Source: Hydrogenimonas urashimensis (lineage in GTDB: Bacteria > Campylobacterota > Campylobacteria > Campylobacterales > Hydrogenimonadaceae). Taken from it: 64,000 bases of DNA. Positions 34,223 to 43,835 of the stretch are shown here, one piece after another. Location of the stretch: contig NZ_AP023212.1 in the NCBI RefSeq assembly GCF_016593255.1, positions 603,501 through 667,500 of the forward strand, read 5' to 3'. A program made the translations under genes and the position numbers. Each line of letters begins with the position of its first letter. The first letter of the stretch is position 1. A model generated the notes under the pieces. That model ran no database searches. It saw nothing but the letters and a program-made list of their open reading frames with translations, and had not been told where the DNA came from.

Positions 34223-35707
34223 TCAAAACCTGCAGACCATTCGATGAAAGAGATCGTCCGTTCGGGAAAACTCTTCGAAAAGTTCCCGGAACCTCTTCCT
34301 TTTTTCCCGCTCAAGTTTTGCCATCGCGTCGCGGAGGCTATCGATGGCCCTCATCGTTTTTTCGTTATGGAGCTCGGGAACTTTCGCGAACGCTTTCAGG
34401 TGTTCCCGCTGCACATCAAGATCCTGATGCTCTCCGAGAATGGTTTGGATCGCCTTCAGTTTTTTCAGCATCTGCGCATAGGCATCCGGTTCCAGAATAG
34501 ACGAGAAAAACTCCATCATATACCGCAGTTTCTTCACATCGATTCGCACCATATGGTAATGGTGTGCCGGTGAGTCGGCATCGATCAAAGCACCCTTTTT
34601 CAAAACTTTTTTATACCGGTATCGCAGCCTTTTCGATACACCGAGAATCACGGGAATCGCAGCTTTTTCACTCAGTCCCTCGCTCCCTTCCTCTGCAGCG
34701 AATCGTAAAAGTTCCGCCATCTCCTTCAAAAAACGCTCGCTTTCGAGAAAATTTTCCACAAACCGCTCCTGCACCTTTTTTTGTTCAAGTAGATAGGTTT
34801 CCAGTGCGTCGATGCCGCCCACCAGCGATTCGGGCACCATCTGTCTGTAGCGTGGTATCTCCAGCAGATAGACGTCGATATCCCGCTTGGCACCGGTTTC
34901 GCGCATCAATGCCGCCAGCTTCTCTTTATGAAAATGTCGCCACTCTTCGTCGAAAAAGGGAGCCATCTGCGAAAGGAGTGCCCGAAGTTTGCGCATCGCG
35001 ACACGCAGCTGGTGCAGCCGTTCGGGATCCTCCGTCTTGGCAAGTATCGTTTTTTTGTTGGCTTCGATCGATCTTAGCAGCGTATAGACGATCGCCTTGA
35101 GGGCATTGGCGCACTTCTCGTAGGGGGTAAGCGCCACTGCCGTAGAGGCTTTCAGGAAGGTTTCTCGCCGGTCGATGCTTTCAAGAAGCGCGGCCAGACC
35201 GACCCCGATGGTCGGAATCTTTCCCGAACGTGAGAGTGCGCCGTTGGAAAATCTCCGATCCTCCGTCACCTCGGCAATCGTGAGACGATTGAAAGGTTCG
35301 GGCAGTTCGAAACGTTTCGCTTCCTCTGCGCTTTCGAATTCGATCTCCAGAATGTTGAGCCCTTTGAGTACCCCTTTGAAACTATCGAGTTCGAATAGAC
35401 GCCCCCGGTAACCGAAAATCCGCCGCACCTTTCGGATGACTCCGCCCCTGTTTCGGCGCAGCGCCTCCTCGAAAGCCTCTTTCGTGATTCTCTCTTCAAA
35501 CTCTTCCCGCACCAGTCCCGCACCGTGCTTGAGTGTCCTGACATATTTTCCGTCCTCTTTTCTGTACCTTTCCACCCGCTCATCATCCGCCACGAGGTAA
35601 AACTGTACCATCTTCACCGTCCGACAGGCTATGGTGTGCCGTTTCAAAAAGCGTTTCATCGAGCAGGGGTAGAGCAGAAAACGACGTTCGATCTCCGTTT
35701 TTTCCAT
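34223..35707 (-). CDS. CYTH-CHAD domain protein
   Basis: 494 residues. The N-terminus (about 1-165) is a CYTH/triphosphate-tunnel domain opening with EIERRF, close to the ExExK signature but with Arg at the last place. Residues about 200-490 form a CHAD domain: helical, rich in His, Lys and Arg, with RLHQLRVAMRKLRA and HMVRIDVKKLRYMMEFF. CHAD domains bind polyphosphate and often localise to polyphosphate granules; CYTH domains hydrolyse or bind triphosphates. Together with PPK2 at the start of the window this supports active polyphosphate metabolism. It is divergent from the DUF234 gene and upstream of pta by 97 bases. Confidence 0.9.
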   Translation of the reverse strand: MEKTEIERRFLLYPCSMKRFLKRHTIACRTVKMVQFYLVADDERVERYRKEDGKYVRTLKHGAGLVREEFEERITKEAFEEALRRNRGGVIRKVRRIFGYRGRLFELDSFKGVLKGLNILEIEFESAEEAKRFELPEPFNRLTIAEVTEDRRFSNGALSRSGKIPTIGVGLAALLESIDRRETFLKASTAVALTPYEKCANALKAIVYTLLRSIEANKKTILAKTEDPERLHQLRVAMRKLRALLSQMAPFFDEEWRHFHKEKLAALMRETGAKRDIDVYLLEIPRYRQMVPESLVGGIDALETYLLEQKKVQERFVENFLESERFLKEMAELLRFAAEEGSEGLSEKAAIPVILGVSKRLRYRYKKVLKKGALIDADSPAHHYHMVRIDVKKLRYMMEFFSSILEPDAYAQMLKKLKAIQTILGEHQDLDVQREHLKAFAKVPELHNEKTMRAIDSLRDAMAKLEREKRKRFRELFEEFSRTDDLFHRMVCRF

Positions 35708-35810
35708 GGAACGATTTTATCATACTGTGTTATAATAATGGTGACAAAGAAGTGTAGAAGGATAGATAAAAATAGAAAAGTTTCGCTATTTCCACAAACA
35801 TTTTCCCCAT

Positions 35811-36662
35811 TTGGAGATTGAACAGCTTATTGAACACTATGCCGTATTCGGAGGACTCGAAAAGTACATAAAACTCAGTTTCAGCGATACCCTCACCGAG
35901 TCGATAGAGACCAATATCCTTGAAAAATACCATTTTCTGAAAACCAAGGTGCTGCCACCGCTCAGCCGTGAAAACGAGAGCCGAAGGCTGCTGCGTGCCG
36001 TGGCCGTCTCGGACGGAAAGACGATCAATGTGCTGAGGCGGGCTTCTTTGTCACGCACTCAAGGGCACGGCACCTACCACGCGCTTCAAAGGGTCGGCAT
36101 GCTGCACAAGGAGCATTCGCGCGAACCGGCACCCCTTCCCCGACAGGGAATGAAAAAGAAACGGGAGGAGCGCAGGTACTCGATCCAGTCCAAGATCAAA
36201 TTTACCTACCCTTTCTACCGTTTCTGGTACACATTCGTCGAACCGCACGCTGGCGAGATAGAAGCCGAAAACTACGACGCGTTTTTCGAGGATCTCGAAA
36301 ACTCCTTCGACCGCTATGTCAGTTTCACTTTCGAAGAACTCTCCAATGCGCTGATCATGGAGACGTTTGAGAGGAAAGATCCGGTTTTCGAAAAGGGAAC
36401 CTACTGGGATCGCCACAACGAATTCGACCTGCTGGCAAAAACCCGCAACAATCGAATCATCATCGGTGAATGCAAATGGAAAGGGCACAAAGTGTGCAAG
36501 AGCCTCGTAAGCAAGCTAAAATCCAAATGCGAACGGTCAGGGCTGAAGCCCGATTACTTCGCACTTTTCTCCAGAAGCGGCTTCAGCAACGAACTCAAAA
36601 GCAGCAACGATCCGACAATTCTCTGCTTCGACCTCGAAGATTTCGAAAAACTGCTGGCATGA
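35811..36662 (+). CDS. stand-alone DUF234-like (PD-(D/E)xK-type) protein, start uncertain
   Basis: 283 residues if started at the TTG at 35811. DUF234 is normally the C-terminal part of archaeal-type ATPases; here the ATPase part is absent. HNEFDLLA followed by IIIGECKW fits a nuclease-fold core with Asp and Glu-x-Lys residues. The N-terminal part (YAVFGGLEKY) matches the segment that precedes DUF234. The TTG has no Shine-Dalgarno. The frame stays open upstream to 35766, where AAGGA (about 35757) precedes an ATA codon, so the true start may be non-canonical and 15 residues longer. It is 4 bases upstream of flgS, so probably co-transcribed. Confidence 0.75.
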   Translation: MEIEQLIEHYAVFGGLEKYIKLSFSDTLTESIETNILEKYHFLKTKVLPPLSRENESRRLLRAVAVSDGKTINVLRRASLSRTQGHGTYHALQRVGMLHKEHSREPAPLPRQGMKKKREERRYSIQSKIKFTYPFYRFWYTFVEPHAGEIEAENYDAFFEDLENSFDRYVSFTFEELSNALIMETFERKDPVFEKGTYWDRHNEFDLLAKTRNNRIIIGECKWKGHKVCKSLVSKLKSKCERSGLKPDYFALFSRSGFSNELKSSNDPTILCFDLEDFEKLLA

Positions 36663-36666
36663 CGCG

Positions 36667-37707
36667 ATGAACGAATTCAAGCTGCCCGAATCGATGAACG
36701 AAGAGGAGAAACTCACACTCCTCTCCCAGCTCGAAAGTCTTATCGAACAGACGTACAGTGTCGAGAAAGAGTATATCGCCCTCACCAACGCTTACAACCA
36801 TCTGCAGAACCTGGTCCAGCAGATCATCGAGGCGCTGCCCAACGCCCTGTGGGTCCTCAACGACGAAGGTTCGATTTTTCTTCAGAACAGCGAAGCGGAA
36901 GCCCTGAGCGGCCTGCTCGAAAAGATCGACCTCGAAAAAAAAGAGCAGGAGATCGCCTTCAAGAAGCGCCACTACCTCGTCAAAACGACCCGCAACGAGT
37001 CGAAGACGATCATCAGCGCCACGGACATCACCGAACAAAAACGCAAGGAGAGGCTTGCATCGATGGGACAGATGGCGGCCCACCTCGCCCACGAGATACG
37101 CAATCCGATCGGCTCTATCACCCTGCTGCTCTCCTCCCTCTCAAAACGTGTCCTTCCCAAAAATCAGCCGATCGTCGAAGAGATTCGACGTTCCCTTTTT
37201 AGAGTCGAGCGCATCATCAAGACGACCCTGATGTACTCCAAAGGGGTCCAGCCGCTCTTTGCGGAAATCTCTCTGAAAAGTCTGGAAAAGGAGTGCCGCG
37301 CCGCCGTCGACTCCTACAGTTACGCCAAGAGCATCCACATGCATTATCATTTCCAGGATTCTACGATACGGGGTGACCTGGGGCTTCTTTCTCTGGCGCT
37401 TCAGAATCTCATCTTCAACGCCATCGACGCCATCGAGGAGTCCGAAGACGAAAAGGGAGAGGTATGGCTCGAAGCGAAACACTCCGGCCGATTCGTCATA
37501 TTCACGATACGCGACTCCGGGGTGCCTTTCGAAAATCCTGATCGGCTCTTCGAAGCCTTTCACACGACGAAAACGAAAGGGCATGGACTGGGACTTGTCC
37601 TGGTCCGGCAGATCGTCAAAGCCCACGGGGGAGAAATTTCCCTGGAAAAAGAGCCCAAACGTCTCACTCTCACTATTCCGACAGAACCGACGGAAAAAGA
37701 GTTATGA
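36667..37707 (+). CDS. flgS: flagellar sensor histidine kinase FlgS
   Basis: 346 residues, soluble. The N-terminal part SLIEQTYSVEKEYIALTNAY followed by QIIEALPNALWVL is characteristic of Campylobacterota FlgS, the kinase that senses the flagellar export apparatus and phosphorylates FlgR to activate sigma54-dependent flagellar genes. The phosphoacceptor His142 is in LAHEIRNPIGS. The ATPase domain has NLIFNAIDAIEE, an IRDSGVPF G1 box and KGHGLGLVLVRQIV. No membrane segment is present. It overlaps the GGDEF/EAL gene by 4 bases, suggesting a link between flagellar control and c-di-GMP. Confidence 0.92.
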   Translation: MNEFKLPESMNEEEKLTLLSQLESLIEQTYSVEKEYIALTNAYNHLQNLVQQIIEALPNALWVLNDEGSIFLQNSEAEALSGLLEKIDLEKKEQEIAFKKRHYLVKTTRNESKTIISATDITEQKRKERLASMGQMAAHLAHEIRNPIGSITLLLSSLSKRVLPKNQPIVEEIRRSLFRVERIIKTTLMYSKGVQPLFAEISLKSLEKECRAAVDSYSYAKSIHMHYHFQDSTIRGDLGLLSLALQNLIFNAIDAIEESEDEKGEVWLEAKHSGRFVIFTIRDSGVPFENPDRLFEAFHTTKTKGHGLGLVLVRQIVKAHGGEISLEKEPKRLTLTIPTEPTEKEL

Positions 37708-39281
37708 CAAGAAACCGCACCATCTACTCTCTTCTACCGCTCGCTCTGATACTGCTTATCGGATATGATCTTTATATGACCCATCAAATCTTCTCCGCAC
37801 ACAACAACAAAATGTGGCAGGAGCTTCTCTCCGGGTTCGGAAGAATGGATACGGAAACGATTTTCTCCAGACTCCGGGCCGCCTGGAGCGAACTGGAGAC
37901 CGGAGGGCGTTTTGCGCTGATCGCTACCTATCTGTTTTCGTTTCTTTTCTTCATGGCTCTGGCAGTGCTCTTTTTTCGCCAACTCTCCGTCACCGGGCAC
38001 CTTGGTCGCCTGAAAGAGGAGCTCGATAAGCGGAAAAATGAAGTGGCGAAACTCCAAAAAGAGCTTTCCATGCATATCTATACCGATCCGCTCACGGGTA
38101 TACCCAACGGCAATGCACTGAAAAAGAGGGTGGAGCGGCCCGATCACGATATCGAGTTTCTTGTCCATACCGATATCGATGCCTTTCACGAAATCAACGA
38201 GCTTTACGGGGACAACACCGGCGACGAGCTTCTGCAGCAACTTGCAGACCTTCTTAAAACCCACTTCAACAAACCCCATTTCGATCTCTATCGCCTCCGT
38301 TCCGACGAATTCGTCATCGCAAGTACGAAAGGGCTAAACCGCATCGAACTCGATCACGAGCTTTCGCTTCTTGTCAGCGTTGTGAACAACCACCGTTTCG
38401 TTGCGGGATCGGACAGTTTTCACATCGCCGTCCGCGCCGGAGCTTCCATGGAGAGAGACAACCTCCTGGCCACCGTGGGCATGGCGCTCAAATGTGCCAA
38501 AAAGTCCTACCGTAACTACTGCATATACGCCCCCCAACACGATTTGACAGAGCAGTACCGCTCCAACCTCTCATGGATCCGCCAGATCAAGCGGGCACTG
38601 GAAGAGGACAGAGTCATCCTCCACTACCAGCCGATCGTGCGTGTCAGCGACAACAGCATCAATGCCTACGAGTGTCTTGTGAGAATCGTGGACAACGACG
38701 GCACCATCCACTACCCGGTTGAATTTCTCGAACTGGCGAAACGGTCAAAAATCTATTTCGATATCACGATGCGTGTCCTCGATCAGGCGTTCGCCTCTTT
38801 TCATGACCATCCGGGACATTTCTCCATCAATCTATCCTACGACGACATCGCCAACGGCAACATCATGGGATTCATCATCGAAAAGGTGCGTCGTTTTCCC
38901 GAACCTCACCGCATCCATTTCGAGATACTGGAGTGTGACAAAATAAAGAATTACGAAACCGTCCGCCGTTTTACGGACAAAGTGCGCCGAATGGGATGCT
39001 CCATCTCCCTTGATGACTTTGGATCCGGCTACTCGAACTTCGAACACATCCTGAAACTCGATCTCGATATGCTCAAGATCGACGGTTCACTGATCAAAAA
39101 CATCCTGACCGACCAAAACTCCCGTCTCATTGTCGAAACGATTATCCGGTTCGCCCAGAAACTCGATCTGGATACCTGTGTCGAGTTCGTCAGCGACAAG
39201 GCGACCTACGATCTTTTGAAATCGATGGAGGTCACCTACATGCAGGGATTCTATCTTTCGAAACCGAAACCTTACCATTAG
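37704..39281 (+). CDS. GGDEF/EAL protein with degenerate cyclase domain
   Basis: 525 residues. Two membrane spans (about 8-26 and 70-92) enclose a short periplasmic loop and are followed by a coiled coil. The GGDEF domain is degenerate: the active-site loop reads RSDEF. The EAL domain keeps most catalytic positions: ECL in place of EAL, an Asn in SINLSYDD, Glu in EILE, DDFGSGYS, a Lys in LKIDGS, a Glu in CVEFVSD and QGFYLSKP. It is therefore likely a c-di-GMP phosphodiesterase whose GGDEF domain is regulatory. It is coupled to flgS, so a role in motility is likely. Confidence 0.9.
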   Translation: MTRNRTIYSLLPLALILLIGYDLYMTHQIFSAHNNKMWQELLSGFGRMDTETIFSRLRAAWSELETGGRFALIATYLFSFLFFMALAVLFFRQLSVTGHLGRLKEELDKRKNEVAKLQKELSMHIYTDPLTGIPNGNALKKRVERPDHDIEFLVHTDIDAFHEINELYGDNTGDELLQQLADLLKTHFNKPHFDLYRLRSDEFVIASTKGLNRIELDHELSLLVSVVNNHRFVAGSDSFHIAVRAGASMERDNLLATVGMALKCAKKSYRNYCIYAPQHDLTEQYRSNLSWIRQIKRALEEDRVILHYQPIVRVSDNSINAYECLVRIVDNDGTIHYPVEFLELAKRSKIYFDITMRVLDQAFASFHDHPGHFSINLSYDDIANGNIMGFIIEKVRRFPEPHRIHFEILECDKIKNYETVRRFTDKVRRMGCSISLDDFGSGYSNFEHILKLDLDMLKIDGSLIKNILTDQNSRLIVETIIRFAQKLDLDTCVEFVSDKATYDLLKSMEVTYMQGFYLSKPKPYH

Positions 39282-42200
39282 GCCGAAGCGAGAATTTCGA
39301 CCTCTTCCATAGCGTGCAGCCGCTCTTCGAACTGTGGATTGACGTAGATGGAAGATTCGATTTCGATCTCCTGCAGTTTGGAACACAGACGCAGTTTGAG
39401 CTGCCGGCGGCCGGGACAGCTCTGCGCGAGCCGATAAATCTCTTCGAGAATGCGCATCTTTTCATGATCGAGGTTGAGCCGTATGGTCATCGGTTCTTCC
39501 GGTTTTTCCACCATTCTGGTATCGACCTTCTCTTTGCCGCACGCTTTAAGCTCCATAATTTTATGGACCCGCATGCGGGTAAAGTCTCCATCACGCGTTA
39601 TGGTCACTTTGAAGCCGATCGGTTCTTCCAGATCCATTTTTTCCAACTGTTCGAGTTGCCGTTCGAAGAGGGTAATTTCGATGTTTCCGTGCAGGTCCAT
39701 GACATTGGCGATCCCGAATTTGTTCCCTTTTTTGCTTATTTTGGTCGTAACTTCCTCGACTTTTCCGATCAAAAGAGCCGTGGAACCGTCAGCGATCTGG
39801 TCGATATCGGACGAGAGGGTATAGCGAATCTTCTCCAGTTCTTCACGGAACCTGTCGAGGGGGTGGCCCGAAACATAAAAGCCCAGAGACTCTTTCTCAA
39901 GCTCCAGAATGCTTTTTTGCGGATACTCCTCCATCGGTAGAATGTCCACCTTGATGTTGATCAGATCCTCGTCGTCGCCGAAGAGTGAACCGACGGCCAT
40001 CTGCTGTGCCCGGGCGCTTTCGTGCATCGCTTCGACGATAGCGTCGATGCTCTCCAGCAGCGCCCTGCGGCTGTAACCGAAGCCGTCCATCGCGCCCGCT
40101 TTGATCATCGATTCGATCACCTTCTTGTTCACCTTCTGGGTGTCGATACGGGAGACGAAATCGTCGAGCGACCTGAAAGCCCCCTCCTCTCTTGCGGTAA
40201 GAATCGCATGGACGGCGGCATCTCCCACTCCCTTGATGGCTCCTAAACCGAAGAGAATGACCTCTTTGCCCTCTTCGTCGCTGTCGGGCGTGAACTCCAG
40301 GGCGGAGCGGTTGATGTCGGGAGCGAGCAGTTCGATGCCAAGCCGTTTGACTTCGTCGATATACTTGACCACCTTGTCGGTGTTGTCCTTTTCGCTGGTT
40401 AGCAACGCCGCCATGAATTCGGCCGGGTAGTGGGTTTTGAGGTAGGCGGTCTGGTAGGTGACCATCGCGTAGGCGGCGGAGTGGGATTTGTTGAAGCCGT
40501 AGCCTGCGAATTTTTCGATCAGGTCGAAGAGTTCCGCCGCTCTGTCGTAGTCGAGCCCCTGGGCTTTGGCCCCTTCGGCGAATTCGCTTTTGTATTTCTG
40601 CATCAGGTCGAATTTCTTTTTCCCCATCGCCCGGCGGACGATATCCGCTTTTCCGAGGCTGAAGCCGCCGATGGTCTGGACGATCTGCATGACCTGTTCC
40701 TGGTAGACGATGACCCCATAGGTGGGCTTTAGAATCTCCTCCAGTTGCGGGAACATATAAGTGATTTCCTGCCGGCCGTGCTTACGCTCGATGAAGTCGT
40801 CCAGCATGCCCGACTCCATCGGCCCCGGACGGTAAAGCGCGAGTACCGCGACGAGGTCTTCGAAACTGTCGGGCTTGAGTTTGGCGTTGAGCTGCTGCAT
40901 CCCGCCCGATTCGATCTGGAACATTCCCACCGTCTCGCCACTTCTAATCGTTTCGTAGACTTTCGGGTCGTCCATGGGGAGGGTGTCGAAGTCGATGGTG
41001 ACGCCGTGGCGCTGTTTGACCAGATTGAGCGCGTTGTCGATGACGGTGAGGGTCTTGAGCCCCAGGAAGTCGAATTTGATAAGATCCACATCTTCGAGAA
41101 AGTTGAGGGAGTACTGGGTCACCAGCGTCTCTTCGCCGGAAGGTTTGTAAAGCGGCGTCTTGTGCCAGAGCTCCTCGTTGGAGATGACCACCCCCGCCGC
41201 GTGCATGCCGGCGTTGCGTTTGAGCCCCTCCAGCGCCAGGGCGAATTTCCAGACCCGTGCGGCGGTCGGATTGCTCTCCACCAGCTCCCGCAACTTGGGC
41301 TCCTTGTGCCAGGCACCGGGTTTGAAGCCCTCTTCGCCCTCTTTGCCCTTGCCCATCAGGGTGATGCCCAGTTCGTCGGGAATCAGTTTGGCCATCTTGT
41401 CCGCTTCGGAGTAGCTCACCCCCAGCACCCGCGCCACGTCACGGATGACCCCCTTGGCCAGCAAGGAGCCAAAGGTGATGACCTGCGCGACGTTGTAGCG
41501 GCCGTATTTCTGCACCACGTAATCGATGATCTCTCCACGGCGGGCCTGGCAGAAGTCCATATCGATATCGGGCATGCTGACGCGTTCTGGGTTGAGGAAA
41601 CGCTCGAAAAGCAGGTCGTAACGCATCGGGTCGATGTTGGTGATCCCCAGGCTGTAGGCCACCAGGCTTCCCGCCGCCGACCCCCGGCCGGGACCGACGG
41701 GAATGCCCCGCTCCTTCGCCTCGCGGACGAAATCCCAGACGATAAGCATGTATCCGGGAAACTTCATCTGATTGATAATTTCGATTTCCCTCTCCAACCG
41801 TTCCCGATAGCGCTCGTGTTCGCTTTCAGGCACATGCTTCAACCGCTCCTGGAGCCCTTTGCGGCACTCGTGGACGAAGAGGACCTCGTCGTTGGCGAAG
41901 CTGTTCGCGTTTTGGGGCTCAGGTACCTCGATGCCCGCTTTGGCGGCGTACTCCCTGGCGAATTTGAAGTTGGGCGGCGTGGGGTTGCCAAGATCGAGCT
42001 CCAGATCGCACTTTTCGACGATCTCCTGGGTGTTTTCCAGCGCTTCGGGGATGTCGGCGTAGAGTTCGGCCATCTCTTCGGGTGATTTGAGGTAGAACTC
42101 GTGCACCGAATGGCGCAGCCTATCGGGATCGTCGTAGAGTTTGTTCATAGCGATGCACATGAAGGCTTCATGAGGCTCCGCATCGTCGGGATAGAGATAG

Positions 42201-42844
42201 TGGGTGTCGTTGGTCGCCACAATCTTGATGCCGGTCTCCAGGCTCAGGCGGATGATCTGCTCGTCGATGGTATGCTGGTCTCCGATACCGTGGCGCATCA
42301 GTTCCAGGTAGAAGTCCTCCCCGAAAATCTCCCGATACTCCAACGCCACCTCTTTGGCCCGCTCATACCCCTGGGCACCGAATTTGACGTTGCGCTCGCT
42401 CAGGTTCATGTGCCAGTTGACCTCTCCTTGCAGGCAGGCGGAGGAGCAGATGAGCCCCTCGCTGTGCTCTTCGAGCAGCTTTTTGTTGATACGGGGATAG
42501 TAGTAGAAGCCTTCGATATAGGCCATGGAGCTGAGATACATCAGGTTTTTGTACCCGGTTTCGTTCTTGGCGTAAAGGCACAGATGATAGCGCTGGCGGG
42601 TACTCTTGTCGCCGATATCGTCGCTGTTGTGCAGATAGGCTTCCATCCCGATGATGGGCTTGATCCCCTCTTTTTTCATCTGCTGGTAGAAGTCGATGGC
42701 GCCGAACATGTTGCCGTGGTCGGTGATGGCCACCGAATCCATACCAAGTTCCTTGAGCCGCCCCGCCAGTCTGGAGATTTTGTTGGCACCGTCAAGTAGC
42801 GAATATTCGGTATGCAGATGAAGATGGGTGAATCGTGGTTTCAT
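39278..42844 (-). CDS. dnaE: DNA polymerase III alpha subunit
   Basis: 1188 residues, the replicative polymerase. N-terminal PHP domain (HLHLHTEYSLLDGANKI, TDHGNMFGAIDFYQ) with its metal-binding histidines apparently intact. The polymerase core contains GPGRGSAAGSLVAYSLGITNIDP and MPDIDMDFCQARRGEIIDYV, the acidic catalytic loop. A tandem HhH region (GFNKSHSAAYAMVTYQTAYLK) and an OB-fold near residue 980 follow. Length is normal for DnaE1. The stop overlaps the convergent GGDEF/EAL gene. The Shine-Dalgarno is weak (AAGAAAAGA). Confidence 0.97.
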   Translation of the reverse strand: MKPRFTHLHLHTEYSLLDGANKISRLAGRLKELGMDSVAITDHGNMFGAIDFYQQMKKEGIKPIIGMEAYLHNSDDIGDKSTRQRYHLCLYAKNETGYKNLMYLSSMAYIEGFYYYPRINKKLLEEHSEGLICSSACLQGEVNWHMNLSERNVKFGAQGYERAKEVALEYREIFGEDFYLELMRHGIGDQHTIDEQIIRLSLETGIKIVATNDTHYLYPDDAEPHEAFMCIAMNKLYDDPDRLRHSVHEFYLKSPEEMAELYADIPEALENTQEIVEKCDLELDLGNPTPPNFKFAREYAAKAGIEVPEPQNANSFANDEVLFVHECRKGLQERLKHVPESEHERYRERLEREIEIINQMKFPGYMLIVWDFVREAKERGIPVGPGRGSAAGSLVAYSLGITNIDPMRYDLLFERFLNPERVSMPDIDMDFCQARRGEIIDYVVQKYGRYNVAQVITFGSLLAKGVIRDVARVLGVSYSEADKMAKLIPDELGITLMGKGKEGEEGFKPGAWHKEPKLRELVESNPTAARVWKFALALEGLKRNAGMHAAGVVISNEELWHKTPLYKPSGEETLVTQYSLNFLEDVDLIKFDFLGLKTLTVIDNALNLVKQRHGVTIDFDTLPMDDPKVYETIRSGETVGMFQIESGGMQQLNAKLKPDSFEDLVAVLALYRPGPMESGMLDDFIERKHGRQEITYMFPQLEEILKPTYGVIVYQEQVMQIVQTIGGFSLGKADIVRRAMGKKKFDLMQKYKSEFAEGAKAQGLDYDRAAELFDLIEKFAGYGFNKSHSAAYAMVTYQTAYLKTHYPAEFMAALLTSEKDNTDKVVKYIDEVKRLGIELLAPDINRSALEFTPDSDEEGKEVILFGLGAIKGVGDAAVHAILTAREEGAFRSLDDFVSRIDTQKVNKKVIESMIKAGAMDGFGYSRRALLESIDAIVEAMHESARAQQMAVGSLFGDDEDLINIKVDILPMEEYPQKSILELEKESLGFYVSGHPLDRFREELEKIRYTLSSDIDQIADGSTALLIGKVEEVTTKISKKGNKFGIANVMDLHGNIEITLFERQLEQLEKMDLEEPIGFKVTITRDGDFTRMRVHKIMELKACGKEKVDTRMVEKPEEPMTIRLNLDHEKMRILEEIYRLAQSCPGRRQLKLRLCSKLQEIEIESSIYVNPQFEERLHAMEEVEILASA

Positions 42845-43061
42845 TGGGTCTTTTCTTCCGCTGTGGATTCGTCCGGAAATTGCGCAAAACCTGACATTCC
42901 AAGGTTTGTATGGCTTCCGCGACCGGATTTAAATTTAAATTAGTCTATCGAAGTTGGCGTTATATTTCGCTAAATCGCGCCAAAAATTTCCTCCTCTTAA
43001 ACAAAATACCGGGACGGCCGATTTTATTGTAATAATGTTACGCAATACAAAAGGATGAGCT
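42845..43061. promoter_or_regulatory. divergent intergenic region dnaE / HPt gene
   Basis: 217 bases, A/T-rich. It holds ATGTTACGCA at 43035-43044, which on the minus strand reads TTGCGTAACAT followed by a TAAAAT, comparable to the EF-P promoter. On the plus strand TAATAAT lies about 25 bases before the HPt gene. A palindrome AATTTAAATTTAAATT lies near 42930-42945. No gene was seen. Confidence 0.4.
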
Positions 43062-43820
43062 ATGTTCGATTTAATCTTATTCGGGACAATAGGCCTGCTT
43101 CTTTTGATTCTGATGGGCTTCCTTGTCCTGGTCATCCGCGACCACATGAAAAGCAAATCGTTTGAACTCTATGTGCACCAGAGCCAGGAAGAGATCAAAA
43201 AAGAGGCTAACCGTTCGGCAGAGGAGAAAGTGAAGAGTCGGGAGAACGCGCCGATAAAACGACGCACGCCCGCGAAGCCGGAAGCGCTGCCCACCGAAAA
43301 AAGCGAATCAGATGCATCGGCCGGAGAGACAACTCCTTCCACCCCGTCAGAACCCGAAGTTTCCAAGAAAGAGCAGGAACGGCCCGAACCGGAACCCCGT
43401 CCGACCCTCTATCGGCTTCATCCGGACACCGGAGCGGAAACTGTGGAAATTCAGAAAAAAGCGGACGCCATTTTGCGAAAAGATTACGGGCACTTTTCGC
43501 ATCAGCGGCTGGTAGAGGGGATGGGGCTCTCCTCCGAAGAGGCGGATGAGTTCGTCGTGGAGCTGATTCATCAGCTCGAAAACGCCATCAACGATCTCGA
43601 CCGTGCCCTGGAGACGGAAAATTTTACCGAAATCGAACACATTACCCATGGTCTCAAAGGGGCCGCCCTCAATATCGGAGAGGGGGGCGTGGCCGACCTT
43701 CTGACAGAATACAACACCTACATGAAAGAGAATCATGAACTCCCGGTCATCCGGGCCTATCAGACACTTTTGAAACAAACCGTAAGTGATTTGAAGGTAG
43801 AATATTCCCAAGTCGCCTGA
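43062..43820 (+). CDS. membrane-anchored HPt-domain protein
   Basis: 252 residues. One N-terminal membrane span (2-26) with little outside it, then a long Pro/Glu/Lys-rich linker (about 40-125), then a helical HPt domain. The phosphoacceptor is His196 in ITHGLKGAALNIG. It has no kinase or receiver domain, so it should relay phosphate between separate partners at the membrane. Hpt-containing proteins next to aroK occur in some Campylobacterota. It has AAAAGGATGAG before ATG. Partners cannot be named from this window. Confidence 0.85.
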   Translation: MFDLILFGTIGLLLLILMGFLVLVIRDHMKSKSFELYVHQSQEEIKKEANRSAEEKVKSRENAPIKRRTPAKPEALPTEKSESDASAGETTPSTPSEPEVSKKEQERPEPEPRPTLYRLHPDTGAETVEIQKKADAILRKDYGHFSHQRLVEGMGLSSEEADEFVVELIHQLENAINDLDRALETENFTEIEHITHGLKGAALNIGEGGVADLLTEYNTYMKENHELPVIRAYQTLLKQTVSDLKVEYSQVA

Positions 43821-43835
43821 GAAGGATTTGGGAAA

